From NCBI GenBank assembly GCA_016296165.1, contig JAEDJV010000010.1, forward strand, positions 1 through 34,034: a stretch of DNA of 34,034 bases. The letters are read 5' to 3'. The notes under the pieces are model-generated. The model did not search any database. It was given only the letters and a program-made list of their open reading frames with translations, and was not told where the DNA came from. Both the position numbers and the translations under genes were made by a program. Positions 15,358 to 22,820 of the stretch are shown piece after piece. This DNA is from Oscillospiraceae bacterium. GTDB taxonomy: Bacteria > Bacillota > Clostridia > Oscillospirales > Ruminococcaceae. How positions within the stretch are numbered: position 1 is the first letter of the stretch; the number at the start of each line of letters is the position of its first letter.

Positions 15358-16224
15358 CTATATTTCAGTAAAATTATATTTTTCGAACAGATAATTGATG
15401 TTTTCTCCCGGAGAAGAAGAAAGGTGAATAATCTCATCTTTTTTTTCGCCAGGAAAAGAAATTTCTCCGCAGTGAAGAGCCTGTCCCTGAATGTCTTCAC
15501 AGTTTCCGCCATAAAGATCGTCTCCGGCAAGTGCATTCCCTATATATGAAAAATGCACCCTGATCTGATGTGTCCTCCCTGTCTCAAGGAGTATCCTGAC
15601 ATATGAATATTTCCCGCATGAAGAAATAAGAGAATAATTTGTTACTGCTCTCTGACCATCAGAAGCAACGCATCTTGTAATGAGAGATTCTTCCTGTCTT
15701 TTTATCGGCGCATCGATGACACCTGTAGTTTTTTCCGGTCTTCCGCATACTACAGCGTAATAGACTTTTTTTACAGCACGCTGCAGTTTTCCCGCTGAGT
15801 GCTGGTTTTTAGCAACCACAACCAAACCGGATGTATTTCTGTCAAGCCGGTTTACCGGCCTGAATGTTATCCCCGGATACAGATAAGAAAAATAATTTCC
15901 AAGGGTATCATAATAATGGTTTAGTGATGGATGTACCGGCATCCCCTGTGGTTTATTAAAAACAACAAGCGAATCATTTTCAAACACTATTGGTACATTA
16001 AGTTCTGAATTGGGTATTATCTCTGTTTCATCAGTTATATCAAGAACGACCTGCGCCATAGATGGTACATCGTCAATAGTCCTTATGAGTTTTCCATCGC
16101 ATGTTATTCCCATAGGCTGACGTTTTAATTTCGTGATAAGCCGTCTCGATACATTGTTTTCTTTCTGAAGAAAGTGAAGAAGATTAACCGGATAATCGTG
16201 TTCATTGGTAAAATACAGTTTCAT
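15358..16224 (-). CDS. RluA-family 23S rRNA/tRNA pseudouridine synthase
   Basis: It isomerises uridine to pseudouridine in structured RNA. An N-terminal S4-like region (about 1-65) is followed by the catalytic domain with RLDRNTSGL; the nucleophile is D128. Other RluA marks are FNKPQGMPVHP (89-99) and GRTHQIRVH (substrate arginine region). It has 288 residues. The exact target uridine (RluC-, RluD- or YlyB-like) cannot be told from sequence alone. Its ATG shares one base with the stop of the upstream phosphatase gene (TAATG), so the pair is translationally coupled. Confidence 0.93.
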   Translation of the reverse strand: MKLYFTNEHDYPVNLLHFLQKENNVSRRLITKLKRQPMGITCDGKLIRTIDDVPSMAQVVLDITDETEIIPNSELNVPIVFENDSLVVFNKPQGMPVHPSLNHYYDTLGNYFSYLYPGITFRPVNRLDRNTSGLVVVAKNQHSAGKLQRAVKKVYYAVVCGRPEKTTGVIDAPIKRQEESLITRCVASDGQRAVTNYSLISSCGKYSYVRILLETGRTHQIRVHFSYIGNALAGDDLYGGNCEDIQGQALHCGEISFPGEKKDEIIHLSSSPGENINYLFEKYNFTEI

Positions 16225-16841
16225 TACTTAAGGAAAGGGGCTCTGCCCATTATTTCAAAAGCCTGTGCCTGCTGCCAGAGCTGAGCAGTTACCATAATTT
16301 CAAACCCTTCTCCCGGATTGCATGTTATCTCTGTAGGTTTGTACTTCGGAAGTCCAAAACACGAAAGCATGTTGGAGATTATACCCGAATGAGTTACTAT
16401 AGCGGCTGATTCAAAATCTTCACTCATCATATTAAGTACAATTTTATCGAGTGCTGAGTATACACGTGCTACCATATCTGCGATTGACTCACCGCCAGGA
16501 GCTGATTTTTCAAATCCCCCTTTAAGCCATTCCTTATAATCCTCACGATTTATGAGATCTTCAACACTCATTCCTTCAAATTCACCAAAATCAAGCTCTC
16601 TAAGGTCATGAACAGCAATTGTCTCACGACCTTCAAACAGAATATCAGCTGTTTCAAGACATCTTTTAGCAGGACTGCTGTAAACTCTCTCTACTCCCGG
16701 ATATTCAAACTCATCAAGTTTTTCAATTAGTTCTTTTTTTCCTGATTCAGAAAGAGAATAGTCTGTTTTGCCAATATAAATTCCCTTGTCATTCGCCTCT
16801 GTTCTGCCATGTCTGATTAAATATATTCGATATCCTCGCAT
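16224..16841 (-). CDS. Histidine phosphatase family protein
   Basis: A phosphoglycerate-mutase-like phosphatase of 205 residues. The catalytic RHG is R10-H11-G12; R60, E82 (LDFGEFEG) and H151 (VTHSG) complete the pocket. Similar short proteins act as alpha-ribazole phosphatase (CobC) or as general phosphatases. No cobalamin synthesis gene is adjacent, so the substrate is open. The C-terminus has an unusual QLWQQAQAFEIM stretch with no known meaning. GGAGG lies 7 nt before the ATG. It is divergent from apbE and coupled to the pseudouridine synthase gene. Confidence 0.88.
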   Translation of the reverse strand: MRGYRIYLIRHGRTEANDKGIYIGKTDYSLSESGKKELIEKLDEFEYPGVERVYSSPAKRCLETADILFEGRETIAVHDLRELDFGEFEGMSVEDLINREDYKEWLKGGFEKSAPGGESIADMVARVYSALDKIVLNMMSEDFESAAIVTHSGIISNMLSCFGLPKYKPTEITCNPGEGFEIMVTAQLWQQAQAFEIMGRAPFLK

Positions 16842-16875
16842 TATATTTCCTCCATATATTTTATGATGTTTTTTC

Positions 16876-16904
16876 TTTACAAATATGTCGTTTTGAGCTA
16901 TAAT
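16876..16904 (+). promoter_or_regulatory. Sigma-A promoter of the apbE-rnf operon
   Basis: TTTACA (16876-16881), a 17-bp spacer and a perfect TATAAT (16899-16904). The predicted start near 16911 is only about 4 nt before the first in-frame ATG of apbE. This makes the start codon of apbE a real question. Confidence 0.75.
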
Positions 16905-16914
16905 TATATAGTGT

Positions 16915-17925
16915 ATGAATCAATTGCAGGAGGTGAAAAAAATAAGAAAAATCTTGTCTGCAGCATTGATCATAACGCTGATTATTACAGCACTACTTTT
17001 TCTATTTTATCATAATAAATCAGATTATACAAGTGTATTTTTTTCGCTTGATACTGTTGTCTCTGTAAGTCTTAGTGAAGATTTTACTGATGAAGTCAGA
17101 GAAACTGTAAGTGATCTATCAGAAACGTTTGATAACTACAATGAAAACTCTGAAATTTCTCTGCTTAACCGGAAAAAGAAACTCACATGCAGCAAGGATC
17201 TTTCCGAACTCATCAGACAAACAGAAAATCTTCGCGGATTATACGGAAAAAGCGTCAATATTTCAACAGGAAGGCTCACCAAACTCTGGAACGAATCTCT
17301 CGGAAAAGGAAGTATTCCAAAAGAAAGCGATGTTATGAGATATATTAATGATACATCAGACGATAATATCATTATTTCCGAAAATACCATTACTCTGCTT
17401 AATGATATAACAATAGAACCCGGAGCTGTGGCAAAAGGCTATGTACTTGATAAACTGATGGATCTGTGCAAAAAACATGATCCTGAAAATGCTATTATTT
17501 CACTTGGTTCATCTACCCTTTTGTACAGTTCTGAAAAAAGCAAATCATTTAATGTTGCAATAAAAGCTGACAGAGAAAGTATTGCAGGAACTACAGAAAC
17601 TCAGAAAAATTTTGTTTCGACATCCGGGGATTATGAAAGATTTACTGAGATTGACGGAAAAAAATATCATCATATCATAGATCCGAAAACCGGATTTCCT
17701 TCCCAAACAGGACTCTCATCAGTTACTGTTTTCTGTGACAGCGGTATTGCATCTGATTTCCTCTCTACACTTATTTTTATAGAAGGAAAAGAAAATCTTC
17801 AAAAACATCTTAGTTCAGACATCTATGAGATAGTCGCAATAGATACTGACGGAAATATATATCACAGCAACTCTCTGAAATTTACTGCTAATAAACCGAA
17901 AGGAGCTAATGTATGCGAAAACTAA
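16915..17925 (+). CDS. apbE: FAD:protein FMN transferase (ApbE)
   Basis: It transfers FMN from FAD to a threonine of target proteins outside the membrane; here the targets are surely RnfD and RnfG. A membrane anchor covers about 13-32, with no lipobox cysteine. ApbE marks follow: SLDTVVSV (44-51), PGAVAKGY (169-176), SLGSS (196-200), SGDYERF and HHIIDPKTGFP (237-262), and the magnesium-site region ASDFLST (279-285). It is 336 residues from this ATG. The start is uncertain: AGGAGG (16928-16933) lies inside the reading frame. GTG at 16933 overlaps its last base and gives a tidy MKKIRKIL start; ATA at 16942 has ideal spacing; ATG at 16915 would be nearly leaderless. It overlaps rnfC by 13 nt. 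Confidence 0.92.
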   Translation: MNQLQEVKKIRKILSAALIITLIITALLFLFYHNKSDYTSVFFSLDTVVSVSLSEDFTDEVRETVSDLSETFDNYNENSEISLLNRKKKLTCSKDLSELIRQTENLRGLYGKSVNISTGRLTKLWNESLGKGSIPKESDVMRYINDTSDDNIIISENTITLLNDITIEPGAVAKGYVLDKLMDLCKKHDPENAIISLGSSTLLYSSEKSKSFNVAIKADRESIAGTTETQKNFVSTSGDYERFTEIDGKKYHHIIDPKTGFPSQTGLSSVTVFCDSGIASDFLSTLIFIEGKENLQKHLSSDIYEIVAIDTDGNIYHSNSLKFTANKPKGANVCEN

Positions 17926-19193
17926 ACAGTATTCATCTCAATCACTTCAAAAATACTGCTGAAATAAAAGCAGTTAAACTCCCGACACCTTCATACGTAA
18001 AAATACCCATGTCTATGCACATGGGTGCGTCATGCACACCAACCGTAAAAAAAGGCGATAAAGTTCTCGTCGGACAAAAAATCGGCGATTCTGACGCTTT
18101 TTTTTCAGCACCGATTCATTCCAGTGTATCGGGGACAGTAAAAGATGTCGTTGATTACCGTCTGATAAATGGTATGGTTTGTAAAGCGGTGGAGATAGAA
18201 ACGGACGGAGAACAAACACATATAGAGTGTTCACCTCCTGAAATAAAAGACAAAGAATCATTTATCTCTGCTGTAAAGGAAAGCGGTATATGTGGTCTTG
18301 GGGGTGCCGGTTTTCCTACTCACATAAAACTTAGCCCTAAAACACCTGTTGATACGCTTATCATCAATGCCGCTGAATGTGAACCTTATATAACTGCCGA
18401 TTACAGACTTATGCTGGAGAGACCTGAAAATGTACTTGGCGGTATAAAACTTATCATGAAATATCTCGAAATTCCAAAAGCCATTATAGGTATCGAGGGC
18501 AATAAGCCTGCCGCTATTGAACAATTCAGGAAACTAACTGAAAATGATGAGAATATCATCATTCACACTCTCCCTTCCACTTACCCTCAGGGAGCTGAAA
18601 AAGTACTTATCCACTCAACTACAGGAAGAATAGTAATGGAAGGTCAGCTTCCTTCTGATCAGGGTGTAATAGTAATGAATGTTTCAACTGCAGCATTTAT
18701 CTATAAGTACACTAAGACAGGAATGCCGCTTACAAACAGAAGAATAACAGTAGAAGGCTCAGCAGTAAAAAAACCGTTAAATGTAATTGCTCCGATAGGT
18801 ACTATGGTTGCTGAACTTCTCAGATTCGCAGAAACAGATATGGATAAAACAGACAAGCTCATAGCAGGCGGTCCTATGATGGGCTCCTGCCTTGTATCCT
18901 CTGACACACCGGTAGTTAAAACAAGTAACTCATTCCTTGCTATGACCGGATACCAGGAACCAAAGACAACAGCCTGTATCCGATGCGGAAGGTGTATAAA
19001 AGCATGTTCCATGAATCTGATGCCAACAGAATTGGAAAAAGCATATCTCCGCAAGGACACAGCAGCTCTCGAATCACTGAAAGTAAATCTCTGTATGAAC
19101 TGCGGTGCGTGTACTTACGTTTGTCCGGCTAACAGAAAACTTGCAGAAACACATCAGCTTGCCAAGGCTATAATGCCTAAGAAAAAGAAATAA
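17913..19193 (+). CDS. rnfC: Rnf complex subunit C (NADH/ferredoxin-side FMN and Fe-S subunit)
   Basis: RnfC is the peripheral NuoF-like subunit that reacts with NAD+. Visible are the glycine-rich nucleotide loop GLGGAGFPTH (128-137), the FMN-region NAAECEPY (152-159), a biotinyl-like N-terminal fold, and two [4Fe-4S] motifs: C355, C358, C361, C365 and C394, C397, C400, C404. The 426 residues are typical of clostridial RnfC. AAAGGAG lies 7 nt before the ATG. It starts inside the end of apbE and is followed 17 nt later by rnfD. Confidence 0.97.
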   Translation: MRKLNSIHLNHFKNTAEIKAVKLPTPSYVKIPMSMHMGASCTPTVKKGDKVLVGQKIGDSDAFFSAPIHSSVSGTVKDVVDYRLINGMVCKAVEIETDGEQTHIECSPPEIKDKESFISAVKESGICGLGGAGFPTHIKLSPKTPVDTLIINAAECEPYITADYRLMLERPENVLGGIKLIMKYLEIPKAIIGIEGNKPAAIEQFRKLTENDENIIIHTLPSTYPQGAEKVLIHSTTGRIVMEGQLPSDQGVIVMNVSTAAFIYKYTKTGMPLTNRRITVEGSAVKKPLNVIAPIGTMVAELLRFAETDMDKTDKLIAGGPMMGSCLVSSDTPVVKTSNSFLAMTGYQEPKTTACIRCGRCIKACSMNLMPTELEKAYLRKDTAALESLKVNLCMNCGACTYVCPANRKLAETHQLAKAIMPKKKK

Positions 19194-19210
19194 ATATCGG
19201 GGGTCTTAAC

Positions 19211-20188
19211 TTGAAAAAACTGATTATATCTTCCTCACCACACATAAAATCAGAAACAACAACGCAGAAAATAATGCTTCTGGTAATAGTATCACTACTT
19301 CCTGCAGTAGTGGCAAGTGGTATCTTTTTTGGAATGCGCGCACTTGCTCTTATCGGCGTATGCTGTGCTTCATCCGTTCTGTTTGAATTTCTGTGCAGGA
19401 TAATAATGAAACGTGAACAGACTATCAGTGACCTTAGCGCTCTGGTAACAGGTCTGATTCTTGCACTGAATCTGCCGGTAACACTTCCTTACTGGATGGC
19501 TGCAGTCGGAAGTTTTATTGCTATTGTTATCGTAAAACAACTTTTTGGCGGACTTGGGCAAAATTTTGCCAATCCGGCAATAACTGCCCGAATTGCTCTT
19601 ATGATTTCATTCACAGCTCCAATGACAACATGGGCTGTCCCAAAATACTGGTCTTCAGATCCATCTCTGTTCACAGGCGCAATATCTGATACAAACACAG
19701 TTATAACCGGAGCAACGCCTCTTGTCAGCGGAAATACTTCGCTTACTGACCTGTTTCTTGGTAATGTGGGCGGATGTCTTGGTGAAACCTCTGCTCTTGC
19801 ACTGCTTATCGGGGGATTATTTCTGATTATTACCGGGGTTATATCAGCGTCAACACCTGTTGCATTTATAGGAACTGTTGCTGCGCTGACTTATGTTTCA
19901 GGCGGAGATGTTCCGTATCAGCTCCTGTCAGGAGGTCTTTTCCTCGGGGCATTTTTCATGGCAACAGACTATGCAACAACTCCTGTTACAGTAAAAGGAA
20001 AAATTGTTTTCGGTATTGGATGCGGTATAATAACATTTATCATAAGAAATTTTGGCGGATATCCTGAAGGTGTATCATTTTCAATTCTTCTTATGAATAT
20101 ACTCACACCTTATATTGATATGTTCACCAGAACAAAGCCTCTTGGTATAGTTAAGCCCGAAAAGGAGGTAAAAAAAGATGCTGAATAA
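19211..20188 (+). CDS. rnfD: Rnf complex membrane subunit D (covalent flavoprotein)
   Basis: This membrane subunit of 325 residues has about ten hydrophobic segments. The flavinylation motif TGAT-P-L is at 166-171, so FMN should be attached to T169 by ApbE. NqrB-like signatures (FGGLGQNFANPA, 112-123) are present. The start is TTG at 19211, with GGGGG 7 nt upstream and no closer ATG. A cytoplasmic tail ends in a lysine-rich stretch. Its last 11 nt overlap rnfG. Confidence 0.95.
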   Translation: MKKLIISSSPHIKSETTTQKIMLLVIVSLLPAVVASGIFFGMRALALIGVCCASSVLFEFLCRIIMKREQTISDLSALVTGLILALNLPVTLPYWMAAVGSFIAIVIVKQLFGGLGQNFANPAITARIALMISFTAPMTTWAVPKYWSSDPSLFTGAISDTNTVITGATPLVSGNTSLTDLFLGNVGGCLGETSALALLIGGLFLIITGVISASTPVAFIGTVAALTYVSGGDVPYQLLSGGLFLGAFFMATDYATTPVTVKGKIVFGIGCGIITFIIRNFGGYPEGVSFSILLMNILTPYIDMFTRTKPLGIVKPEKEVKKDAE

Positions 20189-20714
20189 AATTAAGCCGCC
20201 TCTTGTACTTACTGTAATATGTTCTGTTGTATCGGCTCTGCTGATTATAGTATATAACGCAACTTATGTGGATACAACCGGAATTATAACTGATGACCTT
20301 AATAAAGCACTCGTCGAAATATACGGTGACGCCGAATACACAATGCTGAAGAATGAAGATGGTACAGTTCTCGCCTATGAAGGAGTCACCTCGGTCATTG
20401 TAAATGAAAAAAATCAGATTGCGTTTGAAATTATCTCGGATGGATATACAAAAAAAGGTATTCATGTACTAATTGGTGTATCCGATAACGGTATTGAGGG
20501 AATCAGCTTTATTGAATTAGGAGAAACTCCGGGACTTGGAACCAATGTCAGGGACAATCATGACTTTGTAAAACAGTTCCTTGGCGTTAAAAATGATAAT
20601 TTTGAATTCAATGCTCTTACAGGTGCCACATATTCATCAAAGGGAGTAAAAAATGCTGTAAATACTGCTCTGACAGCGTATCAGGAACACAAGGAGGAAA
20701 TAATTAATGAGTAA
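20178..20714 (+). CDS. rnfG: Rnf complex subunit G (covalent flavoprotein)
   Basis: One N-terminal membrane span (about 8-27) carries an extracytoplasmic FMN-binding domain. The flavinylation motif TGATYSS is at 148-154, with T151 the expected FMN site. The GLGTNV loop (119-124) is also conserved. The 178 residues are normal. A strong AAAGGAGG ribosome site lies within the end of rnfD. The last 8 nt overlap rnfE, so subunits D, G and E are translationally coupled. Confidence 0.95.
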   Translation: MLNKIKPPLVLTVICSVVSALLIIVYNATYVDTTGIITDDLNKALVEIYGDAEYTMLKNEDGTVLAYEGVTSVIVNEKNQIAFEIISDGYTKKGIHVLIGVSDNGIEGISFIELGETPGLGTNVRDNHDFVKQFLGVKNDNFEFNALTGATYSSKGVKNAVNTALTAYQEHKEEIINE

Positions 20715-21366
20715 TCTTAAAGAATTCACCAAAGGCCTCATAAAAGAAAATCCTACACTTGTAGGTCTTCTCGGAATGTGTCCTACACTTGCAGTTACAA
20801 CTACAGCGTCAAACGGTCTTGGTATGGGCCTTGCAACAACCTTTGTACTCATTGGCTCAAACATAGTTATCTCGCTTTTGAAAAACGTTATTCCAAAGTC
20901 AGTAAAACTTCCGTGTTATATAGTAATAATAGCAGGATTTGTTACCCTCATTGAAATGCTTATGAAAGGTTATATTCCTGCGCTTTACAAAAGCCTCGGT
21001 ACATTCCTTTCACTTATTACAGTAAACTGTATCATTCTCGGAAGAGCTGAAGTATTTGCCAGCAAAAATAAGGTTGTACCTTCCATAATGGATGCTCTGG
21101 GAATGGGTCTGGGATTTACACTTGCACTTACACTTATGGCATCTGTACGTGAGATATTTGGCGCTGGCTCATTGTTTGGGAGAGAGATTCCGTATATTCA
21201 GAATATGACTGTCTTTATTTTGCCTGCAGGCGGATTTTTTGTACTTGGATGCATAATTGCATTTATCAATAAGCTTTCAAATAAAAAACCACCTGAAAAT
21301 ATCGGATGCAGCAACTGTCCGTCAAACGGAAGCTGTTCATCATGCAGCAGTAAAGGAGGAAACTGA
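20707..21366 (+). CDS. rnfE: Rnf complex membrane subunit E with tetracysteine tail
   Basis: A six-span membrane protein (219 residues) of the NqrD/RnfE family. C25 (GMCP) and C108 (VNC) sit in the paired half-helices that, with RnfA, should hold the intramembrane [2Fe-2S] cluster. The last span ends near 189. A hydrophilic tail of about 28 residues follows, containing C201, C204, C210 and C213 (CX2CX5CX2C). I do not know this tail from the well-studied RnfE proteins; metal or Fe-S binding is possible. GGAGG lies 9 nt before the ATG. rnfA starts 2 nt after its stop. Confidence 0.95.
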   Translation: MSNLKEFTKGLIKENPTLVGLLGMCPTLAVTTTASNGLGMGLATTFVLIGSNIVISLLKNVIPKSVKLPCYIVIIAGFVTLIEMLMKGYIPALYKSLGTFLSLITVNCIILGRAEVFASKNKVVPSIMDALGMGLGFTLALTLMASVREIFGAGSLFGREIPYIQNMTVFILPAGGFFVLGCIIAFINKLSNKKPPENIGCSNCPSNGSCSSCSSKGGN

Positions 21367-21368
21367 TT

Positions 21369-21947
21369 ATGAAAGAGTTATTTGGCATAATGCTCGCCGC
21401 TCTCCTGACTGATAACTTTGTACTTTCAAAATTTATGGGTATATGCCCGTTCCTTGGGGTATCAAAAAAAGCTTCCTCAAGTCTTGGAATGGGTGCGGCA
21501 GTTACATTTGTCATGGTATGTGCGGCGATTGTAACCTATCCTATATACCATTTTATACTTCTTCCAATGGAAATAACATACCTTAGAACGATTGCTTTTA
21601 TACTAATTATAGCTTTGTTTGTTCAGCTCGTGGAGATAATTCTGAAAAAGGTACTGCCACCGCTATACAATGCTCTTGGAGTCTATCTCCCTCTGATAAC
21701 CACAAACTGTGCTGTACTCGGACTCACTATACTTAATATAGATAACGAATATTCATTCGGCAAGTCAATTGTAAATGCTTTCTTCTCTGGTCTGGGTTTT
21801 CTGATGGTTCTTCTGATCTTCTCGGGAATCAGGTCGAGAGTGGAAGAAGCTGATGTTCCTGAAACATTCAAAGGAGTCCCGGCAACACTTATCGCTGCCG
21901 CTATACTCTCACTCAGTTTTCTTGGATTTTCCGGTCTTGGAAACTGA
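21369..21947 (+). CDS. rnfA: Rnf complex membrane subunit A
   Basis: A six-span membrane protein of 192 residues, paralogous to RnfE but with inverted membrane topology. C26 (GICPFLG) and C112 (TTNCAVLG) are the partners of the RnfE cysteines in binding the membrane [2Fe-2S] cluster that passes electrons across the bilayer. AAAGGAGG at the end of rnfE, about 8 nt before the ATG, serves as ribosome site. There is no tail like the one on RnfE. Confidence 0.96.
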   Translation: MKELFGIMLAALLTDNFVLSKFMGICPFLGVSKKASSSLGMGAAVTFVMVCAAIVTYPIYHFILLPMEITYLRTIAFILIIALFVQLVEIILKKVLPPLYNALGVYLPLITTNCAVLGLTILNIDNEYSFGKSIVNAFFSGLGFLMVLLIFSGIRSRVEEADVPETFKGVPATLIAAAILSLSFLGFSGLGN

Positions 21948-21970
21948 TAAGAAGAAAGGGGAAATAACTG

Positions 21971-22762
21971 ATGTTTACAACTTATATCCTTCCTGTACTT
22001 GCTTTTGCAGGAATGGGACTTCTCGCCGGAGTTCTTCTTACCTTTGCTTCGAAAATGTTTGAAGTAAAAACTGACGAGAGAATAGAAAAAATAAATGAAG
22101 TTCTCCCACAGGCAAACTGTGGTGCATGCGGATGTGCCGGTTGCGCAGACTATGCAAATGGAATAATAACAAAAGGACTTCCTGCAAATCTGTGTAAACC
22201 AGGTGGTCCGGACACAGCCGCAAAGATATCTGAAATAACAGGTACTGAAGCTGGTGAAGTTATCTCTGAAGTTGCTGTCCTCCACTGCAGTGGTGACTGC
22301 AACGCAACGGGAATCAAATACAACTTTTCAGGAATTAAAACCTGTGCTGCTGTAAAAAGATTCTATTCAGGCAACAGCACCTGCTCGTTCGGATGTGTCG
22401 GTTTCGGAGACTGTGCTGCGGTATGTGAACTTAATGCAATAACAATAATGAACGACATTGCCCATATAGACCGTGACAAATGCCTTGGCTGCGGTCAGTG
22501 TGCTGCAGCTTGTCCTAACTCACTTATTACTGTCATTCCAAAGAATGCAAAAACCATTGTCCGCTGTTCATCACAGGACAACGGCAAGGCAACAAAACTT
22601 AGCTGTAAAAATGGCTGTATAGGCTGTAAGATGTGCGAAAAAGTCTGTGAGGCCGGTGCCATAACAGTTACTGATTTCCACGCCTCTATTGACTACAGCA
22701 AATGCGTCGATTGTGGTGCCTGCGCTGAAAAATGCCCTGTTAAAGTTATTGAATACAGATAA
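21971..22762 (+). CDS. rnfB: Rnf complex subunit B (ferredoxin-side Fe-S protein)
   Basis: RnfB takes electrons from reduced ferredoxin. An N-terminal membrane anchor (about 4-26) is followed by the NqrC/Fer4-type motif with C50, C53, C58 and C75. Then come cysteine clusters at 138-152, 171-181 (CxxCxxCxxxCP), 212-226 and 245-255. That gives one N-terminal cluster plus enough ligands for four ferredoxin-type [4Fe-4S] clusters. Its 263 residues are in the usual clostridial range. It closes the operon order C-D-G-E-A-B and is followed 7 nt later by a terminator. Confidence 0.96.
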   Translation: MFTTYILPVLAFAGMGLLAGVLLTFASKMFEVKTDERIEKINEVLPQANCGACGCAGCADYANGIITKGLPANLCKPGGPDTAAKISEITGTEAGEVISEVAVLHCSGDCNATGIKYNFSGIKTCAAVKRFYSGNSTCSFGCVGFGDCAAVCELNAITIMNDIAHIDRDKCLGCGQCAAACPNSLITVIPKNAKTIVRCSSQDNGKATKLSCKNGCIGCKMCEKVCEAGAITVTDFHASIDYSKCVDCGACAEKCPVKVIEYR

Positions 22763-22769
22763 TAAAAAA

Positions 22770-22803
22770 CAGTTCGTAAGAGATTCTTAACTCTTACGAA
22801 CTG
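22770..22803. terminator. Bidirectional terminator between rnfB and pcrA
   Basis: A perfect 13-bp stem (22770-22782 with 22791-22803) with an 8-nt loop. A-run before and CTTTTTA after serve both strands. It ends the rnf operon (plus) and the convergent pcrA transcript (minus). Confidence 0.92.
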
Positions 22804-22820
22804 CTTTTTATTGCTTATAA

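Noticed and set aside
21683..22285. 200-residue ORF on the minus strand opposite rnfA/rnfB
   Set aside because: It lies across two clearly real rnf genes; its composition follows from their codon usage.
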